Positions 37,215 to 46,343 of a stretch of DNA of 64,000 nucleotides are shown here, piece by piece. The notes beneath the pieces were generated by a model, which saw nothing but the letters and a program-made list of their open reading frames with translations, had not been told where the DNA came from and made no database searches. This DNA comes from Marisediminitalea alba. Its GTDB lineage: Bacteria; Pseudomonadota; Gammaproteobacteria; Enterobacterales; Alteromonadaceae. Numbering within the stretch: the stretch's first letter is position 1; each line of letters opens with the position of its first letter. The position numbers were made by a program, and so were the translations under genes. The stretch is from assembly GCF_002993365.1 (NCBI RefSeq), contig NZ_PVNP01000198.1:62001-126000 (forward strand), given 5' to 3'.

Positions 37215-38195
37215 TCAAAATTCGCGGCTAAAGAAATCGAATATACACTTCATCACCGGTTGGCGAATGGTGTCTGTCTCAATCAGAAGTTCATGGCGGG
37301 CACCCTCTACCAGAATATATTCGGCATCCGGCATGTTCGCTACTACCCTTTGCTGGCGCTTATTGTCGACCACGGTATCTTCGCCGGCTCCGAACACCAG
37401 GGCAGGCAATGTAATTTGCTGCGCATGTTGTTCCACCTTCCACATGGCGGCACTGGCCGCGGCAAGCCATTGCGGTGTTACTCCGCCTAGCTGAATCTCG
37501 GGCTGTTCAGCGTACAGGTTTCTGAATAACTGATAACGTATCTCACTACTGGTAAGCCGGTTAACCATAAAATCATCGGCATGATAATCGCGCTGACCAA
37601 AGAAATAGCCCGAACTTCCCGGCAGCAGCCAGTTAGCACAGCGGTTAACTCCGATTAAAACTTTAGCCAGCCATTCGGGTAAAGCCGGACGAATCCCAAA
37701 CATGGGCGAACCAAATACTACCCGGTTAAACTGGGTGGGTCGTTGCAGGATGGTTAGCGCACCAATAGCTGAGCCCATGGAATGGCAGAGCAGATTTAAC
37801 GCCCCGCGCTGCTGTGGGGTAACAATCTCATCGATGAAATGGCACATGTCATCCACATAGTGCTGAAAATCGTCGACATATCCCTGATGAGGATTAACCG
37901 TCATACGGCCAGACAGCCCCTGTCCCCGGTGATCCAACACAAATACCGCAAAACCATTGCGGTAAAGCTCATAAATCACTTCTTTATATTTAAGCAGTGA
38001 TTCAATGCGACCAGAGCTGATAAGCACCGATTGCTTAGCTTGCTCAGGAACACAGTAGGCATAACTCACTCTGATATCGGCGTTTCCCTGAAAACTTCCC
38101 AGGCGCACATGCTCCTGCCAGAACGGTGCAATGTAATTTGTGAATTGTTGTTCTAACCGGGATTCGGTACACAGGTACCAGTTATGCTCTGTCAT
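37215..38195 (-). CDS. Alpha/beta hydrolase, PldB-like lysophospholipase
   Basis: A 326-residue alpha/beta hydrolase similar to E. coli lysophospholipase L2 and monoglyceride lipases. The oxyanion region VFVLDHRGQGLSGRM, the nucleophile elbow LLCHSMGSAIGAL (Ser), VFGAGEDTVVDNKRQ (Asp) and EGARHELLIE (His) complete the triad. There is no signal peptide. The natural substrate is assumed to be lysophospholipid or monoglyceride. Divergent from the TonB-domain gene, 68 bp apart. Confidence 0.88.
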   Translation of the reverse strand: MTEHNWYLCTESRLEQQFTNYIAPFWQEHVRLGSFQGNADIRVSYAYCVPEQAKQSVLISSGRIESLLKYKEVIYELYRNGFAVFVLDHRGQGLSGRMTVNPHQGYVDDFQHYVDDMCHFIDEIVTPQQRGALNLLCHSMGSAIGALTILQRPTQFNRVVFGSPMFGIRPALPEWLAKVLIGVNRCANWLLPGSSGYFFGQRDYHADDFMVNRLTSSEIRYQLFRNLYAEQPEIQLGGVTPQWLAAASAAMWKVEQHAQQITLPALVFGAGEDTVVDNKRQQRVVANMPDAEYILVEGARHELLIETDTIRQPVMKCIFDFFSREF

Positions 38196-38263
38196 AGGAT
38201 TTACAGGGATGTTGCCAAATGGTGTTCAGCTTGAATTAATCCCCCCCTGATGGCAATGTAATT

Positions 38264-38692
38264 TTGGTTATAGCGACATTCACGAAAAAGGAAAATCGAA
38301 AGAACAAAGCAATCAGGATGCTGGGATTAGGCGCGTTAATGACGTTTTGTAGCACAGCCTGGGCAGCCACCCAACCGCCACGACAAGCCCCCACAATGTC
38401 TGCCGATGATATTGAGCTGGCCGAATCCAGTTTAATTGTGCGTATTGACCCCAAATACCCGTCTCAGGCCGCCCGCGACGGCCTGGAAGGCTGGGTTATA
38501 CTGTCTTACAACATCGATAAGCATGGCAGCGTTTACGATATTGCGGTGCTCGACGCCAGCCCCAAAGGCATCTTCGACCGCGAAGCTCGCAGGGCACTGG
38601 CTAAATGGCGCTATAAACCCGCCGTTAAAGGCGGCAAAGCACAGGCTGTACCCGGCGTAATGGTGTTACTGGAGTTTAACCTTAGCGACTAA
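38264..38692 (+). CDS. TonB C-terminal-domain protein with signal peptide
   Basis: A 142-residue protein. A basic N-region (KKENRKNKAIR) precedes a hydrophobic core (MLGLGALMTFCSTAWA), so it is probably exported and processed. The C-terminal 85 residues are a TonB_C fold: YPSQAARDGLEGWVILSYNIDKHG and FDREARRALAKWRYKPAV. The membrane anchor and long proline-rich arm of true TonB are absent. The start is uncertain: TTG at 38264 keeps the basic N-region, while the ATG at 38318 would remove it. Function unknown; it converges with mgsA. Confidence 0.77.
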   Translation: MVIATFTKKENRKNKAIRMLGLGALMTFCSTAWAATQPPRQAPTMSADDIELAESSLIVRIDPKYPSQAARDGLEGWVILSYNIDKHGSVYDIAVLDASPKGIFDREARRALAKWRYKPAVKGGKAQAVPGVMVLLEFNLSD

Positions 38693-38702
38693 ATGGCGGT
38701 GT

Positions 38703-39119
38703 TTATTTACCGTAATCCGGCACCAAACGGCGATGACCGGGATCACTGAACAATGGCGAAGTGACCACCAGATCGGCGGTAGCCGGGGTACAGGCTACCG
38801 GTACATTCCATACTGAACACAATCTCAGCAACGCTTTAACATCCGGGTCGTGAGGCGCCGGGTTAAGCGGATCCCAAAAGAAAAACAGCGCATCGAGCTT
38901 ATTTTCCGCGATAAGCGCCCCGATTTGCTGATCCCCGCCGAGCGGCCCGCTTTTATAACGATGCACTGACAGTCCTGTTTCATCACTGATTAATTTCCCC
39001 GTTGTGCCAGTGGCAACCAGATTAAACGGGGCTAATAACGCCTTGTGGTGTTTGACCCATTGGAGTAATTCGGCTTTTTTGTGGTCGTGGGCGACCAGAG
39101 CAACAGTGCGGGCAGTCAT
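38703..39119 (-). CDS. mgsA: Methylglyoxal synthase
   Basis: Converts dihydroxyacetone phosphate to methylglyoxal and phosphate, a glycolytic bypass. It is 138 residues. Family motifs: [12 protein letters not shown] (catalytic region), [12 protein letters not shown] (phosphate loop), [14 protein letters not shown] (catalytic Asp) and [20 protein letters not shown]. The last is diagnostic. Confidence 0.96.
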   Translation of the reverse strand: MTARTVALVAHDHKKAELLQWVKHHKALLAPFNLVATGTTGKLISDETGLSVHRYKSGPLGGDQQIGALIAENKLDALFFFWDPLNPAPHDPDVKALLRLCSVWNVPVACTPATADLVVTSPLFSDPGHRRLVPDYGK

Positions 39120-39227
39120 GGGATGTCCTGTATTTTGTATGATTTTTTGCGAACTATGGCAAATCCTGCTACATCCGGCAAGATATACAACATAAATTGT
39201 TGAAAAACCATAACGGCATTCACTTCC

Positions 39228-39277
39228 CGTAAATATTTATACAAATTTATTGCATAAATATGCCAAGATTGTATCAT
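39228..39277 (+). promoter_or_regulatory. Tandem ARG boxes overlapping the arg operon promoter
   Basis: Two 18-bp ArgR-like boxes, 39228-39245 and 39249-39266, each agree with about 13 of the 16 defined positions of WNTGAATWWWWATTCANW. They are separated by exactly 3 bp, the spacing of E. coli arg operators. The promoter TTGCAT (39250-39255), 16 nt, TATCAT (39272-39277) overlaps the second box. The transcript would start near 39284, about 320 nt before argC. Confidence 0.65.
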
Positions 39278-39357
39278 TAGCAGCAATTAAGATTCCGCAC
39301 ATTGTTTGTGCCTGACTAAACTATCAGTGTAGCGGAAGAAAATGACAGGATTAGGAC

Positions 39358-39480
39358 ATGAATATTAAAACCAACCGGCATCTCCCAGCGGTTGCTTTAT
39401 CACAGTTTAGCTCTCCCCTGGCTGGCTACACTATGCAGTGCCTGTGGCGACGATGGAGTACATCAACGCCGAAGAAGTAA
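39358..39480 (+). CDS. Possible 40-residue leader peptide in the arg operon leader
   Basis: An ATG at 39358 preceded by purine-rich AGGATTAGGAC opens a 40-codon frame ending TAA at 39480. It carries tandem CGA-CGA arginine codons at positions 31-32 (LWRRW), 49 bp before the terminator hairpin. That order recalls ribosome-mediated attenuation, but arginine codons are otherwise sparse and no antiterminator was found by eye. It may also be a chance frame. Confidence 0.3.
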   Translation: MNIKTNRHLPAVALSQFSSPLAGYTMQCLWRRWSTSTPKK

Positions 39481-39489
39481 TGCACTAAT

Positions 39490-39555
39490 ATGCGTAGCGC
39501 ACTTTTTACCTTTGTGGTTTTATCGGCCTGCTCACAAGCACCAACACAAAGGTAA
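39490..39555 (+). CDS. Possible 21-residue micro-lipoprotein in the arg leader
   Basis: ATG at 39490 encodes a 21-residue peptide whose hydrophobic core (ALFTFVVLSAC) ends in a perfect lipobox (LSAC), with a short polar tail. The frame runs through the terminator hairpin and stops inside its right arm. The ribosome-binding site is weak. It may be a chance frame shaped by the hairpin. Confidence 0.25.
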   Translation: MRSALFTFVVLSACSQAPTQR

Positions 39556-39568
39556 AAAGTGTTTTTTT
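39500..39568 (+). terminator. Perfect 17-bp hairpin plus U7 in the arg operon leader
   Basis: The arms CACTTTTTACCTTTGTG (39500-39516) and CACAAAGGTAAAAAGTG (39545-39561) are perfectly complementary, with a 28-nt loop, followed by seven T (39562-39568). It has intrinsic-terminator form but lies 35 bp before argC, downstream of the only promoter I can find. It must therefore be partial, conditional, or the end of a separate small RNA. Confidence 0.75.
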
Positions 39569-39603
39569 AATTTTGTAACCCATCAATTTCAAACGATCAG
39601 ATT

Positions 39604-40623
39604 ATGTTTAACGTAGCAGTGATAGGCGCCAGCGGCTATACCGGGGCGCAGTTAGTGAGTTTAATCAGCGGACATTCACACATGACTTTGCAGCATGTAT
39701 TGGTATCTGAGAACAGTCAGGATGCCGGCAAGACAATTGCCCAGCTGCACGGCAACCTCGCGCACCTGACCCAGCATGTACTTGAGCCGTTAGCCCCGCA
39801 CCGACTTGCCGAACTGGCAGGCTCAATGGATGCGATATTCCTGGCCACTCCTCACGAAGCCAGCCACGACTGGATGGCAGAGTTATCTGCCGGTAAAGCT
39901 AAAGTGTTCGACCTGTCTGGTGCATTTCGCCTTAAAGATACCGAAGTGTTTGCTAAACACTATGGTTTTGCGCACACCTCGCAGGAGTGTCTGGCCGAGG
40001 CGGTTTATGGGCTTGCCGAATATAATGCCGATGCCATTAAACAGGCCAGTATTGTGGCGGTTCCAGGATGTTATCCCACCGCTTCTTTGCTGGCGTTAAA
40101 ACCTTTACACGATGCCGGTCTGCTGGACAACAGCGTACGTCCAATCATCAATGCCGTTTCCGGCGTAAGTGGTGCCGGTCGTAAAGCCAACCTGGGTACC
40201 AGTTTCTATGAAGTGAGCCTGCAGGCTTATGGGGTGCTGGGTCATCGTCATACGCCGGAGATCGAACTCCACCTGGGTACGCCCGTGATCTTCACGCCGC
40301 ACCTGGGTAATTTCAAACGTGGGATCCTGGCCACGGTTACCGTTAAGCTAACAAGTGGTACCAGCCAATCGACACTGGATAATCTGTATAGCGAAGTGTA
40401 TGGTGACCAGCCTGTTGTGCGTTTGCGCGAAAGTTTCCCTAAAATTGATGATGTTGTGCATACGCCGTATTGCGATCTGCACTGGAAAGTCGACGAGCAA
40501 TCAGGCTACGCCGTGATTACCAGCGCCATTGATAACGTGATGAAAGGCGCGGCCTCACAGGCCATGCAGTGTGCCAATTTAGCGCTGGGTTTCCCGGCGA
40601 CCGAGGGATTAATCAATGGCTGA
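39604..40623 (+). CDS. argC: N-acetyl-gamma-glutamyl-phosphate reductase
   Basis: NADPH-dependent third step of arginine synthesis. It is 339 residues. Rossmann motif VIGASGYTGAQLVSL, catalytic cysteine in VAVPGCYPTASLLAL, histidine in GHRHTPEIE, and YGLAEYN typical of the family. First structural gene of argCBFGHA, overlapping argB by 8 bp. No argE is found divergently upstream, where Vibrio and Shewanella carry it. Confidence 0.97.
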   Translation: MFNVAVIGASGYTGAQLVSLISGHSHMTLQHVLVSENSQDAGKTIAQLHGNLAHLTQHVLEPLAPHRLAELAGSMDAIFLATPHEASHDWMAELSAGKAKVFDLSGAFRLKDTEVFAKHYGFAHTSQECLAEAVYGLAEYNADAIKQASIVAVPGCYPTASLLALKPLHDAGLLDNSVRPIINAVSGVSGAGRKANLGTSFYEVSLQAYGVLGHRHTPEIELHLGTPVIFTPHLGNFKRGILATVTVKLTSGTSQSTLDNLYSEVYGDQPVVRLRESFPKIDDVVHTPYCDLHWKVDEQSGYAVITSAIDNVMKGAASQAMQCANLALGFPATEGLING

Positions 40624-41407
40624 CACATCATCGCCAGTAGTTATAAAAGTGGGTGGTGCTCTGCTGGAAAATCCTCAGATTGCCGGCCAGTTATTGGCTG
40701 AGATCAAAACACTGCAAAGCCAGCGTCCGGTAATATTAGTCCATGGCGGTGGCCCGCTGGTGGAAACCTTACTGGCCGCTATGCAACTTACCAGTACCAA
40801 GATTGACGGTTTACGGGTAACCCCCGATGAACAAATGCCATTTGTTTGTGGCGCACTGGCTGGCAGTGCCAATAAAAGTTTATGCGGCCTGGCTATTGGT
40901 GCCGGTATCACACCGGTGGGACTATCTTTGCTGGACGGTGGCATAACCGATTGTAAAGTACTGAATGAAAAGTACGGCGCAGTGGGCGTACCGGCTGCCG
41001 GCAAACCAGAGTTGCTTAATCAACTGCTCAGCGCCGGCTTTCTGCCCGTTATAAGCTCGATTGGCAGCAACGCCGAGGGGCGTCTGCTCAATGTCAATGC
41101 CGATCAGGCAGCCACTGTAATTGCTGAACTGATGGGCGGCGATCTGTTGCTGCTGTCAAACGTTGACGGCGTACTTGATGGCGACAAACAACTGATACAT
41201 GAACTCGACCAGCCACGGCTTGATGAAGAAGTGGCTAAGGGCGTGATCAAAGACGGTATGTTGGTTAAAGTGGCAGCAGCAATGCAGGCCGCCACCGAAC
41301 TGGCTAAGCCGGTAACTATTGCAAACTGGTCAGCGCCGCTGACAGCAATATTGGACAATCAAACCGGAACCCGCGTAATTCCGGCCTCCCAGACATCTGG
41401 AGTATAA
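40616..41407 (+). CDS. argB: Acetylglutamate kinase
   Basis: Phosphorylates N-acetylglutamate; amino-acid kinase fold; 263 residues. VIKVGGALLENP and VHGGGPLVETLLA form the nucleotide and phosphate loops, followed by GALAGSANKSLCGLAIGAG and LNVNADQAATVIAELMGGDLLLLSNVDGV. The short E. coli-like form, without the N-terminal helix of arginine-inhibited enzymes, suggests it is not the feedback-controlled step. Confidence 0.96.
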   Translation: MADTSSPVVIKVGGALLENPQIAGQLLAEIKTLQSQRPVILVHGGGPLVETLLAAMQLTSTKIDGLRVTPDEQMPFVCGALAGSANKSLCGLAIGAGITPVGLSLLDGGITDCKVLNEKYGAVGVPAAGKPELLNQLLSAGFLPVISSIGSNAEGRLLNVNADQAATVIAELMGGDLLLLSNVDGVLDGDKQLIHELDQPRLDEEVAKGVIKDGMLVKVAAAMQAATELAKPVTIANWSAPLTAILDNQTGTRVIPASQTSGV

Positions 41408-41408
41408 A

Positions 41409-42320
41409 ATGAAGCAGGATTTATTGACGTTTGCTAACTGGACACCAGAGCAAATGCAGGAGCTATTGTCATTAGCGGTACAAATTAAACAGGCGCCACA
41501 AGCTTATTCACAGGCGTTGGCGGGCAAGTCCATTGTTGCCCTGTTTGAAAAACCATCGCTGCGTACGCGCGTCAGCTTCGATATTGGTATTAACCGTTTA
41601 GGCGGACACATGGTTTACTTAGACAGTCAGTCCAACAAGCTGGCTGGCCGTGAAGACTCAGTAGACGTGGCCGCTAACCTGGCTTGTTGGGCAGATGCGA
41701 TTGTTGCCCGGGTATTTTCTCACAGCACGCTGGAAACCTTTGCCGAAGCGGCCAAGGTTCCGGTAATCAATGCGCTGTGCGACAAGTACCATCCTTGTCA
41801 GGGCCTGGCCGACTACCTCACCCTGTTCGAAAAATTTGGCAGTTGTGAAGGCCTGACCATGGCTTATGTGGGCGATGGCAACAATGTTACCCATTCGCTG
41901 CTTATCGTAGGCGCGCTGCTGGGATGTCATCAGGTAGTTGTGACTCCTGAAGGCCATGAAGCCAGCCCTGAGATGGTTGCTCAGGCCAAAGCTATCGCCG
42001 CCAAGACCGGCGTAAAAATCATTGAGTCAAATGACGTTGCGGCAGCCAAAGGCGCCAACGTGATTTACACCGATACCTGGTTATCAATGGGCGATGACAC
42101 GCCACTTGAAACCATTAAAGACAAATTCATGCCGTACCAGGTTAACGAAGCCCTAATGGAACTGACCGGTGCAACCCACGTGTTGCACTGTCAGCCTGCT
42201 CACCGCGACCTGGAAATTACCGGCAGCCTGATGGACAGCGATGCGTCGTTGTTAATGCAGCAGGCTGAAAACCGGATGCACGGCCAAAACGCAATTTTAA
42301 CCCATTTACTTGGAGCCTAG
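41409..42320 (+). CDS. argF: Ornithine carbamoyltransferase
   Basis: Forms citrulline from ornithine and carbamoyl phosphate. It is 303 residues. Carbamoyl-phosphate loop [31 protein letters not shown] (HPxQ motif), [10 protein letters not shown] for ornithine, DTWLSMGDD, and the catalytic-cysteine loop [12 protein letters not shown], where Gln replaces the common Leu. It starts 1 bp after argB. Confidence 0.95.
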   Translation: MKQDLLTFANWTPEQMQELLSLAVQIKQAPQAYSQALAGKSIVALFEKPSLRTRVSFDIGINRLGGHMVYLDSQSNKLAGREDSVDVAANLACWADAIVARVFSHSTLETFAEAAKVPVINALCDKYHPCQGLADYLTLFEKFGSCEGLTMAYVGDGNNVTHSLLIVGALLGCHQVVVTPEGHEASPEMVAQAKAIAAKTGVKIIESNDVAAAKGANVIYTDTWLSMGDDTPLETIKDKFMPYQVNEALMELTGATHVLHCQPAHRDLEITGSLMDSDASLLMQQAENRMHGQNAILTHLLGA

Positions 42321-42334
42321 TCAGGACATTCATT

Positions 42335-43543
42335 ATGCGCAAAATCAATAAAGTTGTGCTTGCCTATTCAGGCGGTTTAGACACATCAGCCATCATTCCC
42401 TGGTTAAAAGAAAACTATGACTGTGAAGTAGTTGCTTTCGCAGCCGATGTCGGTCAGGGTGACGAAGAGCTGGAAGGCTTAAAAGAAAAAGCCATCGCCA
42501 CCGGTGCCAGCGAATGTTACATCGTTGACCTGAAAGAAGAATTCGTTAAAGAATATATCTTCCCAACCATTACCACCGGCGCGGTTTACGAAGGTGAGTA
42601 CCTGCTGGGTACGTCTATGGCCCGCCCGGTTATCGCCAAAGCGCAGGTAGAAATTGCCCGTAAAGTCGGCGCCGATGCGCTGTGCCACGGCTGTACCGGC
42701 AAAGGTAACGACCAGGTTCGTTTTGAAGGTGCATTCAACGCACTGGCCCCTGATTTAGCCGTTATCGCGCCATGGCGCGAGTGGGATATGGTATCCCGTG
42801 AAGATCTGCTGGCGTATCTGGCCGAGCGTAATATCAAAACCACCGCATCAGCCACCAAGATTTACAGCCGTGATGCCAACGCCTGGCACATTTCTCACGA
42901 AGGCGGCGAGCTGGAAGATCCATGGTGTGAGCCTAGCAAACAGGTCTGGACCATGACCGTTGATCCGGAAGAAGCGCCGGATCAGGCAGAGCGTATCAAC
43001 CTGAAGTTTAACGAAGGCGCGCTGACTCACGTAAACGGCAAACAAGTTTCACCGTACGAAGGCCTGGTTGAGCTTAACAAGCTGGCAGCCGCCCACGGTG
43101 TTGGCCGTATCGATATCGTTGAAAACCGTCTGGTAGGTATGAAGTCGCGTGGTTGTTACGAAACTCCAGGGGGCACAGTACTGCTCAAAGCGTATAAAGC
43201 GCTGGAAACCATGGTACTGGACAAAGCTTCACTGAAATACCGTGAACAACTGGCGCTGGAATTCTCTCACGTAATGTATGACGGCCGTTGGTTTACGCCG
43301 CTGAGCGATGCCCTGATTGCTGGCGCAGCGTCTTTTGCCAAGTATGTTACCGGTGAAATTGTGGTTAAGCTTTATAAAGGCCAGGCAACGGTTACTCAAC
43401 GTCAGTCACCAAACAGCCTTTACTCTGAAGACTTCGCTACCTTTGGCGCCGACGACGTATACGACCAGAAGCACGCTGAAGGCTTTATCCGCCTGTTCAG
43501 TTTATCAAGCCGTATTGCGGCCTTGAAAAAGCAGGGAGAGTAA
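42335..43543 (+). CDS. argG: Argininosuccinate synthase
   Basis: ATP-dependent ligation of citrulline and aspartate. It is 402 residues, type 1. The P-loop is [18 protein letters not shown]. Further motifs are [15 protein letters not shown] (citrulline/aspartate site), [11 protein letters not shown] and [24 protein letters not shown]. It is 14 bp after argF and 2 bp before argH. Confidence 0.97.
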   Translation: MRKINKVVLAYSGGLDTSAIIPWLKENYDCEVVAFAADVGQGDEELEGLKEKAIATGASECYIVDLKEEFVKEYIFPTITTGAVYEGEYLLGTSMARPVIAKAQVEIARKVGADALCHGCTGKGNDQVRFEGAFNALAPDLAVIAPWREWDMVSREDLLAYLAERNIKTTASATKIYSRDANAWHISHEGGELEDPWCEPSKQVWTMTVDPEEAPDQAERINLKFNEGALTHVNGKQVSPYEGLVELNKLAAAHGVGRIDIVENRLVGMKSRGCYETPGGTVLLKAYKALETMVLDKASLKYREQLALEFSHVMYDGRWFTPLSDALIAGAASFAKYVTGEIVVKLYKGQATVTQRQSPNSLYSEDFATFGADDVYDQKHAEGFIRLFSLSSRIAALKKQGE

Positions 43544-43545
43544 TC

Positions 43546-44928
43546 ATGGCATTGTGGGGAGGCCGGTTCGCTGCCGGCAGCAGTAACATGTTCCGTCAGG
43601 TCAACGACTCATTGCCGTTCGACCAGGCCATGGCCGCGCAGGATATGGAAGGTTCAATCGTATGGTCACGGGCACTGGCAAAAGCCGGCGTGCTGACCAG
43701 CGAGGAACAGCAGCAACTCGAAGCTGCACTCAGCGAATTAAAAGCCCAGGCACAAGCCGGTGAAATCGACTTTAACGCCAGTGGCGAAGAAGACATTCAC
43801 AGCTTTGTTGAAGCAGCCTTAATTGACAAGCTCGGCGACGTGGGGCGTAAGCTGCACACCGGCCGTAGTCGTAACGATCAGGTTGCAACGGATTTCCGCT
43901 TGTGGTGCCGTACCCACATTGAGTCATTAAAAGCCGATGTGACTGCAGTGGTTCGCAGCCTGCTGCATACCGCCAGTCGTCACCAGCAAGCGATTATTCC
44001 CGGCTATACGCACTTACAGCGCGCCCAGCCGATTCGTTTCCCGCACTGGTGCTTAGCCTATGTGGAAATGTTTAAACGCGACCTGAGCCGATTAAACGAT
44101 TTACATGAGCGCATGAATCAGTGTCCGCTGGGCTCTGGTGCACTGGCCGGTACCACGTACCCGGTCGACCGTCATGAAATCGCCGACCAGCTTGGTTTTA
44201 GTGGCCCCTGCTTAAACAGCCTGGATGCGGTATCAGACCGTGACTTCGTGCTGGAGCTGCTATTTACCGCCAGCACCAGCATGATGCACCTGTCGCGTCT
44301 GGCTGAAGATTTAATTTTCTATAACTCTGGCGAAGCCGGTTTTCTGCAACTGGGCGACAGCGTGACCTCTGGTTCATCACTGATGCCACAGAAGAAAAAC
44401 CCGGATGCGCTGGAGTTACTGCGCGGCAAATGTGGCCGGGTGTTCGGTCACCTGCAAGCGCTGCTGGTTACCATGAAAGGCCTGCCTCTTGCGTATAATA
44501 AAGATATGCAGGAAGACAAGGAAGGTGCTTTCGATGCCGTGAATCAATGGCATTGCTGTCTGTGTATTGCTTGTGAGGTGCTCGACAGTCTGGCGCTTAA
44601 TGAAGAACGTTGCCGAATTGCCGCCGCCCAGGGCTATTCTAATGCCACTGAGCTGGCCGATTACCTGGTAGGTAAAGGCATTCCGTTCAGAACGGCCCAT
44701 GATATCTCGGGTCAGGTTGTATTACTGGCACTGGAGCAGGATGCACCCATTGAAGATTTATCGCTGGCGCAACTGCAATCATTGTGCAGTGATATTGATG
44801 AAGATGTTTACCCTGTTCTCCAACTCGAATATGGCGTGGACAAGCGCAATATTCTGGGCGGAACCAGTGCTGAGACCGTTACCAAGGCACTGTACGAAGA
44901 ACTGGAAAAACTGGATAAGTTAGGATAA
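43546..44928 (+). CDS. argH: Argininosuccinate lyase
   Basis: Splits argininosuccinate into arginine and fumarate; fumarase/aspartase superfamily. It is 460 residues. ALWGGRFAAGSS at the N terminus, GRKLHTGRSRNDQVATDFRLW, PGYTHLQRAQPI and the signature loop GSSLMPQKKNPDALE with the catalytic serine. The length ends at the normal lyase C terminus, so it is not fused to the acetyltransferase as in some marine relatives. argA follows after 6 bp. Confidence 0.97.
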   Translation: MALWGGRFAAGSSNMFRQVNDSLPFDQAMAAQDMEGSIVWSRALAKAGVLTSEEQQQLEAALSELKAQAQAGEIDFNASGEEDIHSFVEAALIDKLGDVGRKLHTGRSRNDQVATDFRLWCRTHIESLKADVTAVVRSLLHTASRHQQAIIPGYTHLQRAQPIRFPHWCLAYVEMFKRDLSRLNDLHERMNQCPLGSGALAGTTYPVDRHEIADQLGFSGPCLNSLDAVSDRDFVLELLFTASTSMMHLSRLAEDLIFYNSGEAGFLQLGDSVTSGSSLMPQKKNPDALELLRGKCGRVFGHLQALLVTMKGLPLAYNKDMQEDKEGAFDAVNQWHCCLCIACEVLDSLALNEERCRIAAAQGYSNATELADYLVGKGIPFRTAHDISGQVVLLALEQDAPIEDLSLAQLQSLCSDIDEDVYPVLQLEYGVDKRNILGGTSAETVTKALYEELEKLDKLG

Positions 44929-44934
44929 CTGCAA

Positions 44935-46245
44935 ATGGTGCTATCGCATCACGAAAGTATTGGATTATTCAGAAGCTCGGCGCCTTACATCAATGCACAC
45001 CGGGGTAAAACCTTTGTGCTGATGTTTGGCGGCGAGGCCATTGAAGACGATAACTTTCCCAATATTATTCAGGACATCGCACTGCTGAGCAGTCTGGGTG
45101 TACGCCTGGTGCTGGTGCACGGTGCCCGCCCGCAAATTGATCAACGGGTGGCCCTGCGTAAAACCGAGGCGCGCTTTAGTCACGATGTGCGAATTACCGA
45201 TAAAGAAACCCTGGAATGCGTAAAAGACGCAGCGGGCTCGGTGCGCTGCCATATTGAAGCGCTGCTGACCATGGGCTTGCCTAACTCACCTATGCACGGT
45301 GCTCATATTCGTGTGTGTACGGGTAATCTGGTGGTAGCCAAACCAATGGGCGTGCTCGACGGCGTCGACTTTGAGAACACCGGTCAGGTGCGTCGTATCG
45401 ACACCACCGGTATTAACGACCACCTTAATGATGGCTCCATCGTGCTACTGTCGCCAATGGGCTACTCCTCTACCGGTGAAGTGTTTAACCTGTCTCACGA
45501 AGATGTGGCAACCCAGGCCGCCATTGCGCTTGAAGCCGATAAACTGGTGGTATTCTCTAACTATTCAGGCATTTTCCGTAAAGACGGTAAGCTTATTCGC
45601 ACCATTGAGCGAAACCTGCTTGAACAATTACACCGCGACGATGAACTGATGACCGAAGCCACGGTTATTCGCGCACTGACTACCAGCGTGGCAGCGGGCA
45701 TTCCTCGCGCTCACTGTGTCAGTTATGAAACCGATGGTGCCCTGCTGCAGGAATTATTTACCCGTGACGGTGCCGGTTCACTGGTAATGGAAAACCACTA
45801 CGAGCAGCTTCGGGAAGCCACCATCGACGACGTGGGCGGCATCCTCAATCTCATCAAACCGCTGGAAGAAAGTGGTGTATTGGTGAAACGTTCCCGGGAG
45901 CGGCTGGAGAATGAAATTCACCAGTTTATAGTGATAGAACGGGATGGCATGATCATCGCCTGTGCCGCACTTTACCTTTACCCTGATGACGGCTCAGCCG
46001 AGCTTGCCTGTGTAGCAACCCACTCCGATTATCGGGGTAAGAACCGTGGCGAGCGGATCCTCGATGAAGTGCGTGAACGCGCCATTGCCGCCGGTATTCA
46101 GCGCCTCTTCGTGTTAACCACTGTTACCGGTCACTGGTTTCTGGATCAGGGTTTCAAAGCAGCAGATGTTGATGCGCTGCCAGCTCAAAAGAAAGAGCTG
46201 TATAACTTTCAGCGTAAATCAAAAGTCTACACCCTCGATTTATAG
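44935..46245 (+). CDS. argA: N-acetylglutamate synthase (amino-acid N-acetyltransferase)
   Basis: First step of arginine synthesis, normally feedback-inhibited by arginine. It is 436 residues: an N-terminal amino-acid-kinase-like regulatory domain (about 20-285; LVLVHGARPQIDQRV, HLNDGSIVLLSPMGYSSTGE) and a C-terminal GNAT acetyltransferase domain (about 290-436; ELACVATHSDYRGKNRGERIL binds acetyl-CoA). The start is ATG at 44935 with AGGA upstream. Last gene of the arg operon, and the classical E. coli-type enzyme. Confidence 0.95.
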   Translation: MVLSHHESIGLFRSSAPYINAHRGKTFVLMFGGEAIEDDNFPNIIQDIALLSSLGVRLVLVHGARPQIDQRVALRKTEARFSHDVRITDKETLECVKDAAGSVRCHIEALLTMGLPNSPMHGAHIRVCTGNLVVAKPMGVLDGVDFENTGQVRRIDTTGINDHLNDGSIVLLSPMGYSSTGEVFNLSHEDVATQAAIALEADKLVVFSNYSGIFRKDGKLIRTIERNLLEQLHRDDELMTEATVIRALTTSVAAGIPRAHCVSYETDGALLQELFTRDGAGSLVMENHYEQLREATIDDVGGILNLIKPLEESGVLVKRSRERLENEIHQFIVIERDGMIIACAALYLYPDDGSAELACVATHSDYRGKNRGERILDEVRERAIAAGIQRLFVLTTVTGHWFLDQGFKAADVDALPAQKKELYNFQRKSKVYTLDL

Positions 46246-46308
46246 CTATAGCCTGCGCTGTAGCCGGGTTCCCCGGTTGCAGTAGCAGTATTCCGGAAAA
46301 TCCCCCTC

Positions 46309-46336
46309 TTTCATATTGTTAAGAGTTCGTTATAAT
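46309..46336 (+). promoter_or_regulatory. Putative promoter of the FadR-box hydrolase gene
   Basis: Consensus TATAAT at 46331-46336 with a weak -35 (TTTCAT, 46309-46314) 16 nt upstream. The FadR-like operator at 46344 begins 8 nt downstream, across the start site. Confidence 0.45.
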
Positions 46337-46343
46337 TGGCTCA

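Noticed and set aside
39392..39616. 74-codon frame running through the arg leader into argC
   Set aside because: Crosses the terminator hairpin in a frame that encodes low-complexity sequence; unlikely to be translated.
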